From assembly GCF_900103125.1 (NCBI RefSeq), contig NZ_FNJV01000006.1, forward strand, positions 124,001 through 188,000: a stretch of 64,000 nt of DNA, read 5' to 3'. A program made the translations under genes and the position numbers. The notes under the pieces are model-generated. The model was not told the origin of the DNA. It saw nothing but the letters and a program-made list of their open reading frames with translations, and did no database searches. Positions 15,816 through 24,534 of this stretch are shown one piece after another. Position 1 is the stretch's first letter. The number at the start of each line of letters is the position of its first letter. Origin of the DNA: Mucilaginibacter sp. OK268. Lineage in GTDB: Bacteria > Bacteroidota > Bacteroidia > Sphingobacteriales > Sphingobacteriaceae.

Positions 15816-16221
15816 CGTCATTGCAAGGAACGAAGCAATCTCTATGCTGTACAGGGCCGCTTTACTTGGCGTATACCCGCTCTTGGCCGCGGGAGGGCCT
15901 TTACTTTGTAGCCACAAAGTAACCAAAGGGCTTGTCACCAGAGGGGCTTCTTTGCCGCACACGGCTTTTGCCCTGCAAACCGGACAGAACCACGGGTTGC
16001 AATTATTTGCCCTGCTTCGCTCACGCAAGCCTTGCTTCTGCAAAACTTGCTATGCCCTTGCAGCCGCACAAGCCACCATTGTTCTGCCCGCTTTCGTCCG
16101 AAGCTTATCTGCTGACGGGGAAAAGGAAAAAAACATGTCATTGCGAGGAGGAACGACGTGGCAATCTCCTCGTATGTATCTACTTGCGATGAGATTGCCA
16201 CGCTACGCTCGCAATGACATA
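15816..16221. repeat. dispersed non-coding repeat block with palindromic ends
   Basis: The intergenic region downstream of the ABC exporter. It opens with a copy of the GTCATTGC...CGAAGCAATCTCT arm (15816-15843). A hairpin TTACTTTGT / ACAAAGTAA (15901-15922) and about 200 bp of GC-richer sequence follow. It closes with a palindrome of two arms (16135-16168 and 16191-16220) ending in GCAATGACAT. ORFs here (such as the 177-codon one from 15844) read through the repeats in several frames and are not credible genes, although similar translations are often annotated as hypothetical proteins in related genomes (recollection). Confidence 0.7.
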
Positions 16222-16245
16222 TTCGTAAAGAAATTTAGCAGAGGT

Positions 16246-16971
16246 TTAAATATTCTTATCCTCAATTATCCTGAAGAAATCATCGCGGTAAGTGTCGCCC
16301 ACGGGGATGATCTTATCGCCTATCTGGATGCGGCTGCGTTCGATGCTATCGATCTTGTTGAGGGCTACGATGTATGATTTATGCACCCGTATAAAATGTT
16401 TTTCGGGCAGGGCATCTTCCATTTTCTTCATGCCTTGCAGAGTGATGATGCGCTCTGCCGTAGTAAATATGGATATGTAATCTTTTAGTCCTTCAATAAA
16501 TAAAATATCGTGCAGGTATACCTTTTGAATCTTATGCTCGGTTTTTACAAAAATAAAGTCAGTCGAAAAATCATCCTGCTGTACCGGCTCAGCTTGTTGA
16601 ACAGTTTTAATTACCGGTTGTATAATGCTTTGCGCTTTTTGAACCGATTTAAAAAACCGGTCGAGCGCTATGGGTTTAAGCAGGTAATCAACCACGTCGA
16701 GCTCATAACCTTCCAGCGCGTATTGCGGATAGGCGGTAGTTAAGATCACTTTGGCTTTGCCATTGGATATTTTTAAAAATTGGATGCCGGTAAGCTCAGG
16801 CATTTGCACATCTAAAAACACCAGGTCGATATTACCGCCCTGTACTATGGTTAGCGCTTCGATAGGATTGGTGGTGGCTTTTACCAATTGCAAAAAAGGC
16901 ATTTTAGAAATATAATCTTCCAATATATGCAGCGCTAAAGGCTCATCATCAACTACCAGGCATCGGATCAT
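16246..16971 (-). CDS. LytTR-type response regulator
   Basis: A 241-residue regulator of the LytR/AlgR class. The receiver domain (residues 1-120) has the acidic pair in VVDDE, phospho-acceptor Asp54 (LVFLDVQMPEL) and the conserved Lys in LLKPI. The LytTR DNA-binding domain (about 140-238) carries FVKTEHKIQKVYLHDILFIE, GLKDYISIFTTAERIITLQG, the KHFIRVHKSYIVALNKIDSI block and IPVGDTYRD. It is second in a minus-strand operon, 75 bases behind its kinase. LytTR-like sites lie at 18294-18350, between the kinase gene and a divergent ABC transporter operon. Confidence 0.95.
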   Translation of the reverse strand: MIRCLVVDDEPLALHILEDYISKMPFLQLVKATTNPIEALTIVQGGNIDLVFLDVQMPELTGIQFLKISNGKAKVILTTAYPQYALEGYELDVVDYLLKPIALDRFFKSVQKAQSIIQPVIKTVQQAEPVQQDDFSTDFIFVKTEHKIQKVYLHDILFIEGLKDYISIFTTAERIITLQGMKKMEDALPEKHFIRVHKSYIVALNKIDSIERSRIQIGDKIIPVGDTYRDDFFRIIEDKNI

Positions 16972-17046
16972 GTTGTAAAAATAAGTGTTCTAATGATTTA
17001 TCGTTAATTTTTTTGTTTAGCCCGTTAATAACGGACCAGTGTCTGA

Positions 17047-18099
17047 TTATAGTACGATGGATAATTCGCAGGTATAAGTATCAATTTCATCCCTGATGTT
17101 CAAGGTGTGTTTATATGGATAAAGCAGGTTAAGCCGGCGTTGCACATTATTTAAACCAATACCCCCAATTGTATCGCGGTTATGGGTATGCTTTTTGTTT
17201 TGTATATAAAAATGAAGCTTGCTCTCATCAACATTGATCAATAGTTTAATAGGTGATGTTACATCGCTGGCTACACCATGTTTAAATGCGTTTTCGATAA
17301 AGGCGATCAACAGTAAGGGTACAATTTGCTGGTTGGTTACTTCACCCATCACCTTAAAATCAATAAAAGCTTTGTTGCCGAATCGTATTTTTTGCAGGTC
17401 GATGTAGTTATGCAAATATTGCAGTTCTTTACTCAGGTCAACCTTATTATCATTACACTCATACAGCATATACCGCATAATTTCGGATAGTTTCAGGATA
17501 GCTTCTGGCGTAGTTTCGGAGCGCTGGTAGGCCAGCGAATAGATGCTGTTGAGGGAATTAAATAAAAAATGCGGGTTTATCTGCGATTTTAAGAAGGCCA
17601 GTTCGGCGCTCAGGCGTTGGTTTTCCAGATCGTGCTGGATACGCTCGTTCAAAAACCAGTCGGTGGTAAATTTAAGCACGGTACTTAAAAAAATGAATAT
17701 TAAACTGGTAAAAATGGTACTTAAAAAATACGAGGGAAAGGTGATTACCTCACCTTTCATACGTACCAGCACATATTGTTTAAACATCAGTCCCACACCA
17801 TATTTACCCAGGCCGTAAACAATGATGGTTATAATAATAAACAAGGCATAGGCCCAGTAACGCTTTTTATCTAAAAACCTGGGGATATAAACCAGGAAGT
17901 TAATATAAAACAAGCTGATATTGATGGCGGGATAGAGCAAAAACAGGATGAGCAGCTCCTTGTTGCTAAGCTTGGTATTGCTGCGGGCCAGGGACAAAAA
18001 GAGCGATATAATACCCAGCCAAAAAAGTAAATGCCAGAATATCTGCCAGCCTGTTTTTATAATACGTGTTTGTTTATCTGATGAAATTGAAGCTTGCAT
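17047..18099 (-). CDS. LytS-type sensor histidine kinase
   Basis: A 350-residue kinase of the His_kinase (LytS/YpdA) family. Four membrane helices are visible at about residues 19-37, 47-70, 82-102 and 123-145 with little outside the membrane, so it probably senses a membrane or cell-wall stress signal. The phospho-acceptor is His177 in FLKSQINPHFLFNSLNSIYS. The ATPase has AFIENAFKHGVAS and GGIGLNNVQRRLNLLYP. It is transcribed ahead of its LytTR regulator. The start MQASISSD is accepted because an ATG precedes the first helix by a normal distance. Confidence 0.95.
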   Translation of the reverse strand: MQASISSDKQTRIIKTGWQIFWHLLFWLGIISLFLSLARSNTKLSNKELLILFLLYPAINISLFYINFLVYIPRFLDKKRYWAYALFIIITIIVYGLGKYGVGLMFKQYVLVRMKGEVITFPSYFLSTIFTSLIFIFLSTVLKFTTDWFLNERIQHDLENQRLSAELAFLKSQINPHFLFNSLNSIYSLAYQRSETTPEAILKLSEIMRYMLYECNDNKVDLSKELQYLHNYIDLQKIRFGNKAFIDFKVMGEVTNQQIVPLLLIAFIENAFKHGVASDVTSPIKLLINVDESKLHFYIQNKKHTHNRDTIGGIGLNNVQRRLNLLYPYKHTLNIRDEIDTYTCELSIVL

Positions 18100-18110
18100 T
18101 TTCTTTATTA

Positions 18111-18222
18111 GAGTCAGGAATCAAGAGCCAAGAGTCAAGACAAATATATTGATTACTCAAAAAGAGTTTTGATCAAGTAGTTTTTGCGTTTATCTTGATT
18201 CTTGGCTCTTGATTCTTGACTC
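18111..18222. repeat. long inverted repeat upstream of the LytS gene
   Basis: Two arms of 30 bases, 18111-18140 (core ATCAAGAGCCAAGAGTCAAG) and 18193-18222, are about 90 percent complementary and enclose 52 bases. It lies just upstream of the kinase start and could fold in the leader of the minus-strand mRNA. Internally repetitive (TCAAGA units), it looks like a dispersed palindrome rather than a terminator. Confidence 0.7.
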
Positions 18223-18293
18223 TTACCTCAGGGTCTAATTTAATATTTTGATGGGGATATGCCGCTACATTTATATATAGTATTTCATTTTAT

Positions 18294-18350
18294 CGATGAA
18301 CGGGCATTTAAACTCGATGAACGGGTTAATGCGGTTAATTAACCGTTCAT
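18294..18350. promoter_or_regulatory. three LytTR-like operator sites
   Basis: Two direct copies of CGATGAACGGG start at 18294 and 18315, a period of 21 bp. On the minus strand each contains CCCGTTCAT, matching the published LytTR consensus [TA][AC][CA]GTTN[AG][TG] at 8 of 9 positions. A third site on the plus strand, ACCGTTCAT at 18342-18350, matches all 9. LytTR proteins bind pairs of 9-bp repeats about two helical half-turn units (21-22 bp) apart. The sites lie between the LytS/LytTR operon and the divergent ABC operon, so both could be controlled. Confidence 0.6.
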
Positions 18351-18430
18351 CTATAAACTCCGTGCGTTGGTCTAATACTTTTTAGCAGGTAAAATAATTA
18401 ATATTCCTTTGTTGTATCAAAACACTCACG

Positions 18431-18640
18431 ATGAAAACGCTTATCAAAAACTCGAATCCTTTTATCATGTTACTGATACCAGTAATGTTTGCCCTAATAT
18501 TAGGTGTAAGCTATCAGTTTGAACAAAAAAAGGAATCGGCAATTGTTGGGGCATCAGTTCATGCCACATCATTGTTTTACAAAGGTGTTACCCTTGTTAA
18601 AACTGTTTGCTCAGTAGCCAAGGATAACCATGTATGGTAA
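18431..18640 (+). CDS. small membrane protein, first in the ABC operon
   Basis: A 69-residue protein with one clear hydrophobic helix (residues 12-28, FIMLLIPVMFALILGVSY) after a basic N-terminus, then a short polar tail with one Cys. The last 7 bases overlap the start of the ABC ATPase, which suggests coupled translation and supports it as a real gene. No family was recognised. It may be an accessory peptide of the transporter or a leader whose translation controls it. Confidence 0.6.
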   Translation: MKTLIKNSNPFIMLLIPVMFALILGVSYQFEQKKESAIVGASVHATSLFYKGVTLVKTVCSVAKDNHVW

Positions 18641-19533
18641 TTCGTACTGAAGGGTTATCCTTCAACTTCGGCAGTCAGCAGGTTGTTAAATCCTTAAACC
18701 TGCAGGTACCCGAAGGAAGTATATATGGTTTTCTTGGCCCTAACGGAGCCGGGAAAACCACTACTATCAAACTCCTGTTAAACCTGCTCAAAACTCAACA
18801 CGGCAGCATCCACATTTTTGAACAGGAACTCCAAAAAAATCGCATCAGCATATTATCCCAGATCGGGGCACTTATTGAACAGCCAGCCATTTATCAGCAC
18901 CTGAGCGGCAAAGAAAATTTATTGAACAGAGCTTTATTGTTACAGGTACCCCTTAAACGGGTCGACGAAATGCTCGACCTGGTGCACCTGAGCAACGCCG
19001 CTAATAAAAAAGCCGGTCAATATTCGTTAGGCATGAAACAGCGCCTGGGTATAGCGCTGGCCCTGCTTACCGACCCTAAATTATTGATACTGGACGAGCC
19101 AACCAATGGCCTCGACCCTAACGGTATCATTGAAGTTCGTGAACTGTTGTTGAAATTGGTTAGCCAGCATCGTAAAACGGTGTTCATATCGAGTCATTTA
19201 TTGGCCGAGATTGAACGTATGGCCACACATGTGGGTATTATTGATGGCGGTCAATTACTGTTTCAGGGCAGCATTACCGAGCTCGAAGCATTGAGCCAGC
19301 CTTTAATACGTATTGAAGCCGATAACACTGTTGACGCGGCCAACTTACTTAAACGTAAAAATTACCCGGTTGCAGATGTAACCGATGAATATGTGTACGT
19401 GCCCTATACCTCCAAAGATCAAATGGGCGATATCAACGCGCTGCTTATTCAAAACGAATATGTTGTATATAGCATCGGCAAGCAGCAAAAAGACCTGGAG
19501 AAATTGTTTTTATCCATCACCCAAAACGCCTGA
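18634..19533 (+). CDS. ABC transporter ATPase, BcrA/lantibiotic-immunity type
   Basis: A 299-residue stand-alone ATPase. Walker A GPNGAGKTT (about residues 35-43), the Q-loop region (GALIEQPAIYQHLSG), signature YSLGMKQRLGIALAL, Walker B LLILDEPTNGLDP and switch SSHLL are all intact. The EQPAIYQHLSG block and C-terminal extension are typical of BcrA-like exporters conferring resistance to bacitracin or lantibiotics. It is followed after 5 bases by its permease. The operon diverges from a LytS/LytTR system with intervening LytTR-like sites, as in cell-envelope stress modules. Confidence 0.92.
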   Translation: MVIRTEGLSFNFGSQQVVKSLNLQVPEGSIYGFLGPNGAGKTTTIKLLLNLLKTQHGSIHIFEQELQKNRISILSQIGALIEQPAIYQHLSGKENLLNRALLLQVPLKRVDEMLDLVHLSNAANKKAGQYSLGMKQRLGIALALLTDPKLLILDEPTNGLDPNGIIEVRELLLKLVSQHRKTVFISSHLLAEIERMATHVGIIDGGQLLFQGSITELEALSQPLIRIEADNTVDAANLLKRKNYPVADVTDEYVYVPYTSKDQMGDINALLIQNEYVVYSIGKQQKDLEKLFLSITQNA

Positions 19534-19538
19534 TCGTT

Positions 19539-20339
19539 ATGAAAGGATTTATTTTATCATTCCGGTCAGAATTTTTCAAGAGCCGTAAAACGCTGGGCTT
19601 TTGGGCCGCTATATTATTGCCATTACTTATTTGCCTGCTGCTGTTTGTGGGTTTTTACACCAAAAGCGAACGTTTGGCAGGTATGCCCCCCGCGATATTA
19701 TGGATACAGTTTGCCGGTGCTATTCTGGCTGTGATGGGTTCGCTGTTGTTACCCATGTTTGTTATTTTTATTGCTTACTCGGTAAATAGTATAGAGCATA
19801 AAGCCGATACCTGGAAAAGTTTATTTAGCCTGCCTATTTCACGCCTGAGTGTATACGCGGCCAAATACTTTTATGCCCTGTTCCTGATCTTTTTATGTCT
19901 GACCCTTTTTGTATTGTTTACCATAGGCTTTGGTAACTTACTCAGTTTGGTAAAGCCCGAGCTTCGATTTGATAATTACCATATGGAAGATGTGCTGGCC
20001 AAGCTTTACTTTAAGCTTTTCTTGTCGTCCTTGGGTATATTATCTATCCAGTTTTTACTCAGCTTATTATGGTCTGATTTTTTGAAGCCGATGGGTATTG
20101 GTTTTTTTGCCACCATTGTTGGTGTTATAACCGCGTCAAAAGGCTGGGAGTATTGTTATCTGTTCCCTTATGCGCATCCCATGCTGGCTTTAAAACTAAT
20201 GCCGCATAAAACCATTAAAGACGAAACACCTCAAATAGTCATCGATCTTTTTACCAAAGATATTCTTGTGGGTATTACAGTATCTGTGCTTGTTTTTATA
20301 GGCGGGTACTTTATTGTACTTAAAAAGAGTGTGAAGTAA
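19539..20339 (+). CDS. ABC transporter permease, ABC-2 / lantibiotic type
   Basis: A 266-residue membrane protein with about six hydrophobic helices (e.g. ILLPLLICLLLFVGFY, ILAVMGSLLLPMFVIFIAY, FYALFLIFLCLTLFVLFTIG and the last, VGITVSVLVFIGGYFIVL). The N-terminal FRSEFFKSRKTLGFW and NSIEHKADTWKSLFSLPISR are the usual coupling features of BcrB/LanE-like permeases. It works with the ATPase immediately upstream; both are single copy, so the transporter may be a homodimer of permeases. The substrate is not determinable from sequence. Confidence 0.88.
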   Translation: MKGFILSFRSEFFKSRKTLGFWAAILLPLLICLLLFVGFYTKSERLAGMPPAILWIQFAGAILAVMGSLLLPMFVIFIAYSVNSIEHKADTWKSLFSLPISRLSVYAAKYFYALFLIFLCLTLFVLFTIGFGNLLSLVKPELRFDNYHMEDVLAKLYFKLFLSSLGILSIQFLLSLLWSDFLKPMGIGFFATIVGVITASKGWEYCYLFPYAHPMLALKLMPHKTIKDETPQIVIDLFTKDILVGITVSVLVFIGGYFIVLKKSVK

Positions 20340-20703
20340 GGGTAGATCTGCAGGTTTCAGATGTGCAGATGGATTGAAACTCCCTGAGTAGGATAGATCC
20401 CCGTATTTCCCTACAGATAAATCCCGACAATCCCATCATCCGTTTAATCATGGTTCAGACAGCAGGAGGAGCCCGTCAGCTTCTTTAATATCCTCATTTA
20501 TAGCATTGTTTATTTGAATGGGATTGTGTCTCTGTAGGGCTTATTCATGCCCCGCAGCGTTATGATTATGACTGCTAGCCTTGGTGTTACATGCGCCTAC
20601 AGGGTTTGAGGCGATGGGTACTGAGTAGTACTATGCTGGTACCAGTTCGTGATGGCGAATAAGTGCGCCGTAGATCAGTCAATAAAAAAAGGTATAAAAC
20701 AAA
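20340..20703. other. intergenic region, no gene seen
   Basis: About 360 bases between the permease gene and the ompA terminator. It opens with a copy of the TGCAGATG dispersed repeat (20346-20374) and holds an imperfect hairpin CTGTAGGGC / GCCCCGCAG near 20534-20561. No credible ORF, RNA gene or promoter was found. Confidence 0.5.
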
Positions 20704-20730
20704 GAAGGCTCCGGGTTATCCGGAGCCTTC
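20704..20730 (-). terminator. terminator of the ompA-like gene
   Basis: Perfect 11-bp stem GAAGGCTCCGG / CCGGAGCCTTC with a 5-nt loop. On the minus strand it is followed by TTTGTTTTATACC, downstream of the ompA-like stop at 20751. Confidence 0.85.
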
Positions 20731-20750
20731 GCAATAATATTTAATTGATA

Positions 20751-22127
20751 TTATTTTTGTTTGAATTGAACGCGACGGTTTAACACGCGGCCTTCTTCAG
20801 TTGAGTTATCAGCAATTGGGTTAGTTTCACCGTAACCTTTTACTTTAACTTTTTTAGCGTCAACACCAGAGTTAACTAAGTAAGTTTTTACTGAGTTAGC
20901 ACGGTCTTTTGATAAAGATAAGTTGTGAGCAGCAGTACCTTCAGATGAAGCGTAACCGTCAACTTCAACAGATTTACCAGATGAACGTAAGTCAGCTGAA
21001 GTAGCATCTAACACTGGGTAAGATGAAGTTCTTAATACTGAGCTGTCAAATTCAAACTGGATGTTTGAGTAAGCAGTAGCAGTAGGAGCAGGAGCTACAG
21101 TATCTTTAGGGAATACGATAACACAACCTGAACCGTCAACTACGCTACCAGCAGCAGTACCTGGGCATTTGTCAAATTGATCAGCAACACCGTCACCGTC
21201 AGAATCTTTTTTCAGATCATTAACAGCGTTTTCAACGTTGGTAACACGACCTTTCAAAGCTTCAACTTCCTGACGTAATGCAGCATCGTACAATTCGTCA
21301 TACATTAAAGCTACTGGGTTAACCCACTCTAAGCTTGGTTTTGATTTTGAACCTAAAGTGAACTCTAAGCCAGCATAACCGTAGCTGTATTTATCTTTAG
21401 TAGGATAAGCTCTGTTAAGACCGTCGAAGTTATCACCATCAACAAATGTTTCGGTGTAACCTAAGTTTAAGGCAACAACATCACTTAATCTGAATTTAAC
21501 ACCTGCACCAACAGGGATGATCAGTTCTTTAACAAATTTGCTTGTTCCAGTACCATCAGCATTACCTGCGTGGCCATCCCAATCAACTACAGTACCGTTT
21601 TTGTAAGTAACTTTAGGAGTGTACATAGCTAAACCACCACCGGCTGTAACGAAGAAGTTAACTGAATTTTTGCGTCTTAAGAAGTCGATTGTAGCAACGT
21701 TTACTACACCGCTTAAAGTACCTGACCAGAATTTGGTTTGGAAAGAAGAAGCAGTATAAGCTCCGCTTGTACCAGGTGCTTTAGTGTTATCACCTTCTAC
21801 TTTACCACCATGGAAATCCAATTGTAAACCAAATGAGTGTGCTAATTGCTCTCTGAATGAAATGCCGTAGCCTAATTGAATTTTATTGTGTGTGAAGTCG
21901 TTTGAACCACCAGTTGCAACTGAAGGAGCGGTAGCGCCAACGTTTACACCGATGCTAAACTTTTTGTACTGACCTAAACCACCAAATACCTTGGGGGTAG
22001 TAGTTTCAGTCGACGTTGTAGTTGCTGTGGCTGTTTTGGTAGAATCCGTTTGTGCATTTACGATTCCAACAACCATCAAAGAAGCAAATGACAATGCGAC
22101 TGTTTTCTTTAATGTAGAATAATTCAT
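20751..22127 (-). CDS. OmpA-family outer-membrane protein
   Basis: A 458-residue major outer-membrane protein. The signal peptide ends near GIVNAQ, a Thr-rich linker follows, then an eight-strand-like barrel (about residues 50-265, FSIGVNVGATAPSVATGG onward). A coiled segment (EVEALKGRVTNVENAVNDLK) and a thrombospondin type-3 calcium repeat (DSDGDGVADQFDKCPGT) lead into the OmpA peptidoglycan-binding domain (about 345-458). This includes SSEGTAAHNLSLSKDRANSV and the NRRVQF end. The codon use is very even and AT-ending, suggesting high expression. It anchors the outer membrane to peptidoglycan. A promoter box and a terminator bracket it as a single-gene unit. Confidence 0.95.
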   Translation of the reverse strand: MNYSTLKKTVALSFASLMVVGIVNAQTDSTKTATATTTSTETTTPKVFGGLGQYKKFSIGVNVGATAPSVATGGSNDFTHNKIQLGYGISFREQLAHSFGLQLDFHGGKVEGDNTKAPGTSGAYTASSFQTKFWSGTLSGVVNVATIDFLRRKNSVNFFVTAGGGLAMYTPKVTYKNGTVVDWDGHAGNADGTGTSKFVKELIIPVGAGVKFRLSDVVALNLGYTETFVDGDNFDGLNRAYPTKDKYSYGYAGLEFTLGSKSKPSLEWVNPVALMYDELYDAALRQEVEALKGRVTNVENAVNDLKKDSDGDGVADQFDKCPGTAAGSVVDGSGCVIVFPKDTVAPAPTATAYSNIQFEFDSSVLRTSSYPVLDATSADLRSSGKSVEVDGYASSEGTAAHNLSLSKDRANSVKTYLVNSGVDAKKVKVKGYGETNPIADNSTEEGRVLNRRVQFKQK

Positions 22128-22165
22128 AGTTTTTAAGATTAAACGATTTTAATTGTGATTTTTTT

Positions 22166-22199
22166 CAAATTTAGTAATTATGTTTGAAACCCTGACCAA
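22166..22199 (-). promoter_or_regulatory. promoter of the ompA-like gene
   Basis: On the minus strand, TAAATTTG (22173-22166) matches TAnnTTTG about 39 bases before the start. A TTTG/TTG lies 23 bases further upstream (22200-22197), slightly wider than the usual spacing to the -33 element. Confidence 0.5.
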
Positions 22200-22265
22200 A
22201 CATTGTTCCAAAAATTGTAATAGTTATACAAATAAAGAAAAAAAAAAGATAATCAGCAGATAAAT

Positions 22266-23555
22266 ATGAAATATCCATTAATCGATAATAGTTTATTTAT
22301 TATTAATAGAAAAAATTTCGTCTCAGGAACAAAACATAACTCCATAGCTATCTTTCATGCGAGTGATGAATTCCCCAGGAGTGGCGATCAAACCTTCCTG
22401 TTTAAGCAGAATCCCGATTTTTTTTATCTGTCAGGTATCGACCAGGAGCAGAGTATTCTGGTTTTATTTCCGGATTGTCCTAATAAAGCATACAAAGAAG
22501 TACTTTTTTTAAGACAAACCAATGAACATATCGCTATCTGGGAAGGGCATAAATATACTAAAGAAGAAGCCAGGGCAGCCTCGGGTATTGACAGCATTTA
22601 CTGGCTGAGCGAATATGAAACTATTTTGCAAAATATTATTTATTACGCGGAGCATATTTATATCAATACCAATGAAAATGACCGGTATAGCCACCAGGTA
22701 CCCTACCGCGATCTGCGGATGTACGAAGCCTTAAAAGCAAAATATCCTTTGCATAAATATGAGCGTTCGGCAGTGATCCTGCGCGATTTACGTGTTATCA
22801 AATCGCCCATTGAAATAGCGCTCACCCAAAAGGCATGCGACATCACGAACGACGCGTTTGTACGTGTGTTGAAGTTTCTGAAACCAGGTGTTGCCGAATA
22901 CGAGATAGAAGCCGAAATTACGCATGAATTTTTACGGCAACGTGCTACAGGACATGCCTATAGCCCCATTTTGGCCTCAGGTAAAAATGCTGTGGTACTG
23001 CATTATACCGATAATAACCAGGTTTGTAATGATGGCGATGTTATACTTTTTGATTTTGGCGCCGAGTACGCCAATTACAATGCAGATATGAGCCGGTCTG
23101 TGCCTGTAAACGGACGTTTTACTACACGTCAACGCGCTGTTTATGATGCTGTTTTAAGGGTGATGCGCGAGGCTACTAAAATGATTGTCGCCGGAACCAA
23201 CTGGAACGACTATCACGAAGAGGTTGGTAAAATAATGACCGGCGAATTAATAGGTTTGGGCCTGCTGGATAAACATGATGTGGAAAAACAGGATCCAAAC
23301 GCGCCGCTATATAAAAAGTATTTTATGCATGGTACCTCGCATCATTTGGGTTTGGATGTGCATGATTTTGCAAGCCGTTATAAACCATTTGAGGTGGGTA
23401 ATGTACTCACCTGTGAACCGGGGATTTATATACCCGAAGAAGGTTTAGGCATCAGGATAGAGAACAATATTTTAATTACCAAAGATGGTAACCGCGATTT
23501 GATGGCTAACATTCCTGTGGAAGCTGAGCACATTGAAGAATTGATGAACAGTTAA
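22266..23555 (+). CDS. pepP: aminopeptidase P (Xaa-Pro aminopeptidase)
   Basis: A 429-residue metallopeptidase of family M24B that removes N-terminal residues preceding proline. An N-terminal creatinase-like domain (1-170, with FLFKQNPDFFYLSGI) precedes the pita-bread catalytic domain. Metal ligands can be placed at Asp263 (LFDFGAEY), Asp274 (NADMSR), His359 (HGTSHHLGLDVHD), Glu384 (CEPGIYI) and Glu399 (GIRIEN). No signal peptide, so cytosolic. It is divergent from the ompA-like gene and convergent with meaB. Confidence 0.95.
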   Translation: MKYPLIDNSLFIINRKNFVSGTKHNSIAIFHASDEFPRSGDQTFLFKQNPDFFYLSGIDQEQSILVLFPDCPNKAYKEVLFLRQTNEHIAIWEGHKYTKEEARAASGIDSIYWLSEYETILQNIIYYAEHIYINTNENDRYSHQVPYRDLRMYEALKAKYPLHKYERSAVILRDLRVIKSPIEIALTQKACDITNDAFVRVLKFLKPGVAEYEIEAEITHEFLRQRATGHAYSPILASGKNAVVLHYTDNNQVCNDGDVILFDFGAEYANYNADMSRSVPVNGRFTTRQRAVYDAVLRVMREATKMIVAGTNWNDYHEEVGKIMTGELIGLGLLDKHDVEKQDPNAPLYKKYFMHGTSHHLGLDVHDFASRYKPFEVGNVLTCEPGIYIPEEGLGIRIENNILITKDGNRDLMANIPVEAEHIEELMNS

Positions 23556-23639
23556 CCGGAATTTGTGACGAATATTTTACAATTAAAAACAATTGAGCAA
23601 CATCTTTCAATTGTTATTGAATTGTTAATTCATCGTAAA

Positions 23640-24524
23640 CTATACATAAGTATCTACAAAACTATACAGATTGAATTTTTCATCTTTTAAAGCTTTAGCA
23701 ACATCATGCTGAAGCTTTTTTTTATCAATATGTTGTGTTAATTTTTGCTGGATCAGCTTGTATGCTTTTTCGGTCAATAGTAATTCCCGGCGGCTGTGCT
23801 GCGTTTTTACGGGCGATTTAATGAAATTCGCGATTTCCTGGATCCCTCCGGCCTGCGAAGCGATGGTTTTAAATACGGGTGGTTGTTCTCCCTGCTTTTG
23901 ACCTATTATCTTTTTTAAGTTATTGGCAAATACATCCGCGTCGGCCCTGTCGGCTTTGTTGATGATGAAGGCATCGGCAATTTCCATCAGGCCCGATTTA
24001 ATATGTTGTATCTCATCGCCGGCTTCGGGCACCAATACCACCAGGGTAATATCGGCAAGGCCGGCTATTTCAATTTCCGATTGGCCCACGCCTACAGTTT
24101 CTATCAGTACATAATCAAAGCCTGCTGCCCGTAGTACATCGGCCATTTCAATGGTTTTGGCCGATAGGCCGCCCAATGAACCGCGTGTGGCCAGGGAGCG
24201 GATAAAAACATCGGGACTGTTAAAATGCGAAGCCATCCTGATCCTGTCGCCCAGTAATGATCCAAAATTGAACGGCGAGGTAGGGTCGATGGCTAAAACG
24301 GCTATCTTGCTGCCATCGGTTAAAAGCAGATCGATGAGGGAATTGACCAGGGTACTTTTACCCGCCCCCGGCGGCCCGGTTATACCTATTATAGGCGCAT
24401 TTTTTTCAAAATGAAGATTTTTTAAAAGTTTACCGGCACCCGTCAACTCATTTTCAACAATGGTTAATGCCCGTGCAACCGACTTGAAGTTTATAACAGA
24501 TGATTTGATATGATCTTTATGCAT
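23640..24524 (-). CDS. meaB: MeaB-type GTPase (methylmalonyl-CoA mutase chaperone)
   Basis: G3E-family GTPase that protects and reloads B12-dependent methylmalonyl-CoA mutase. ATG 24524 (MHKDHIK) is chosen over an ORF start 14 codons upstream because a TATATTTG box lies 10 bases in front of it. The protein is 294 residues with Walker A GITGPPGAGKSTLVNSL, the conserved AIDPTSPFNFGSLLGDRIRM switch block, VETVGVGQSEIEIA (read here as LIETVGVGQ), and NKADRAD as the guanine-specificity motif. The mutase genes are not in this window. Confidence 0.95.
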   Translation of the reverse strand: MHKDHIKSSVINFKSVARALTIVENELTGAGKLLKNLHFEKNAPIIGITGPPGAGKSTLVNSLIDLLLTDGSKIAVLAIDPTSPFNFGSLLGDRIRMASHFNSPDVFIRSLATRGSLGGLSAKTIEMADVLRAAGFDYVLIETVGVGQSEIEIAGLADITLVVLVPEAGDEIQHIKSGLMEIADAFIINKADRADADVFANNLKKIIGQKQGEQPPVFKTIASQAGGIQEIANFIKSPVKTQHSRRELLLTEKAYKLIQQKLTQHIDKKKLQHDVAKALKDEKFNLYSFVDTYV

Positions 24525-24534
24525 GAGTATAAAA

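Noticed and set aside
15844..16377. 177-codon ORF downstream of the ABC exporter
   Set aside because: It passes through two palindromic repeats and then reads antisense into the LytTR regulator gene; composition is Cys/Ala/Leu-rich and other frames are equally open.
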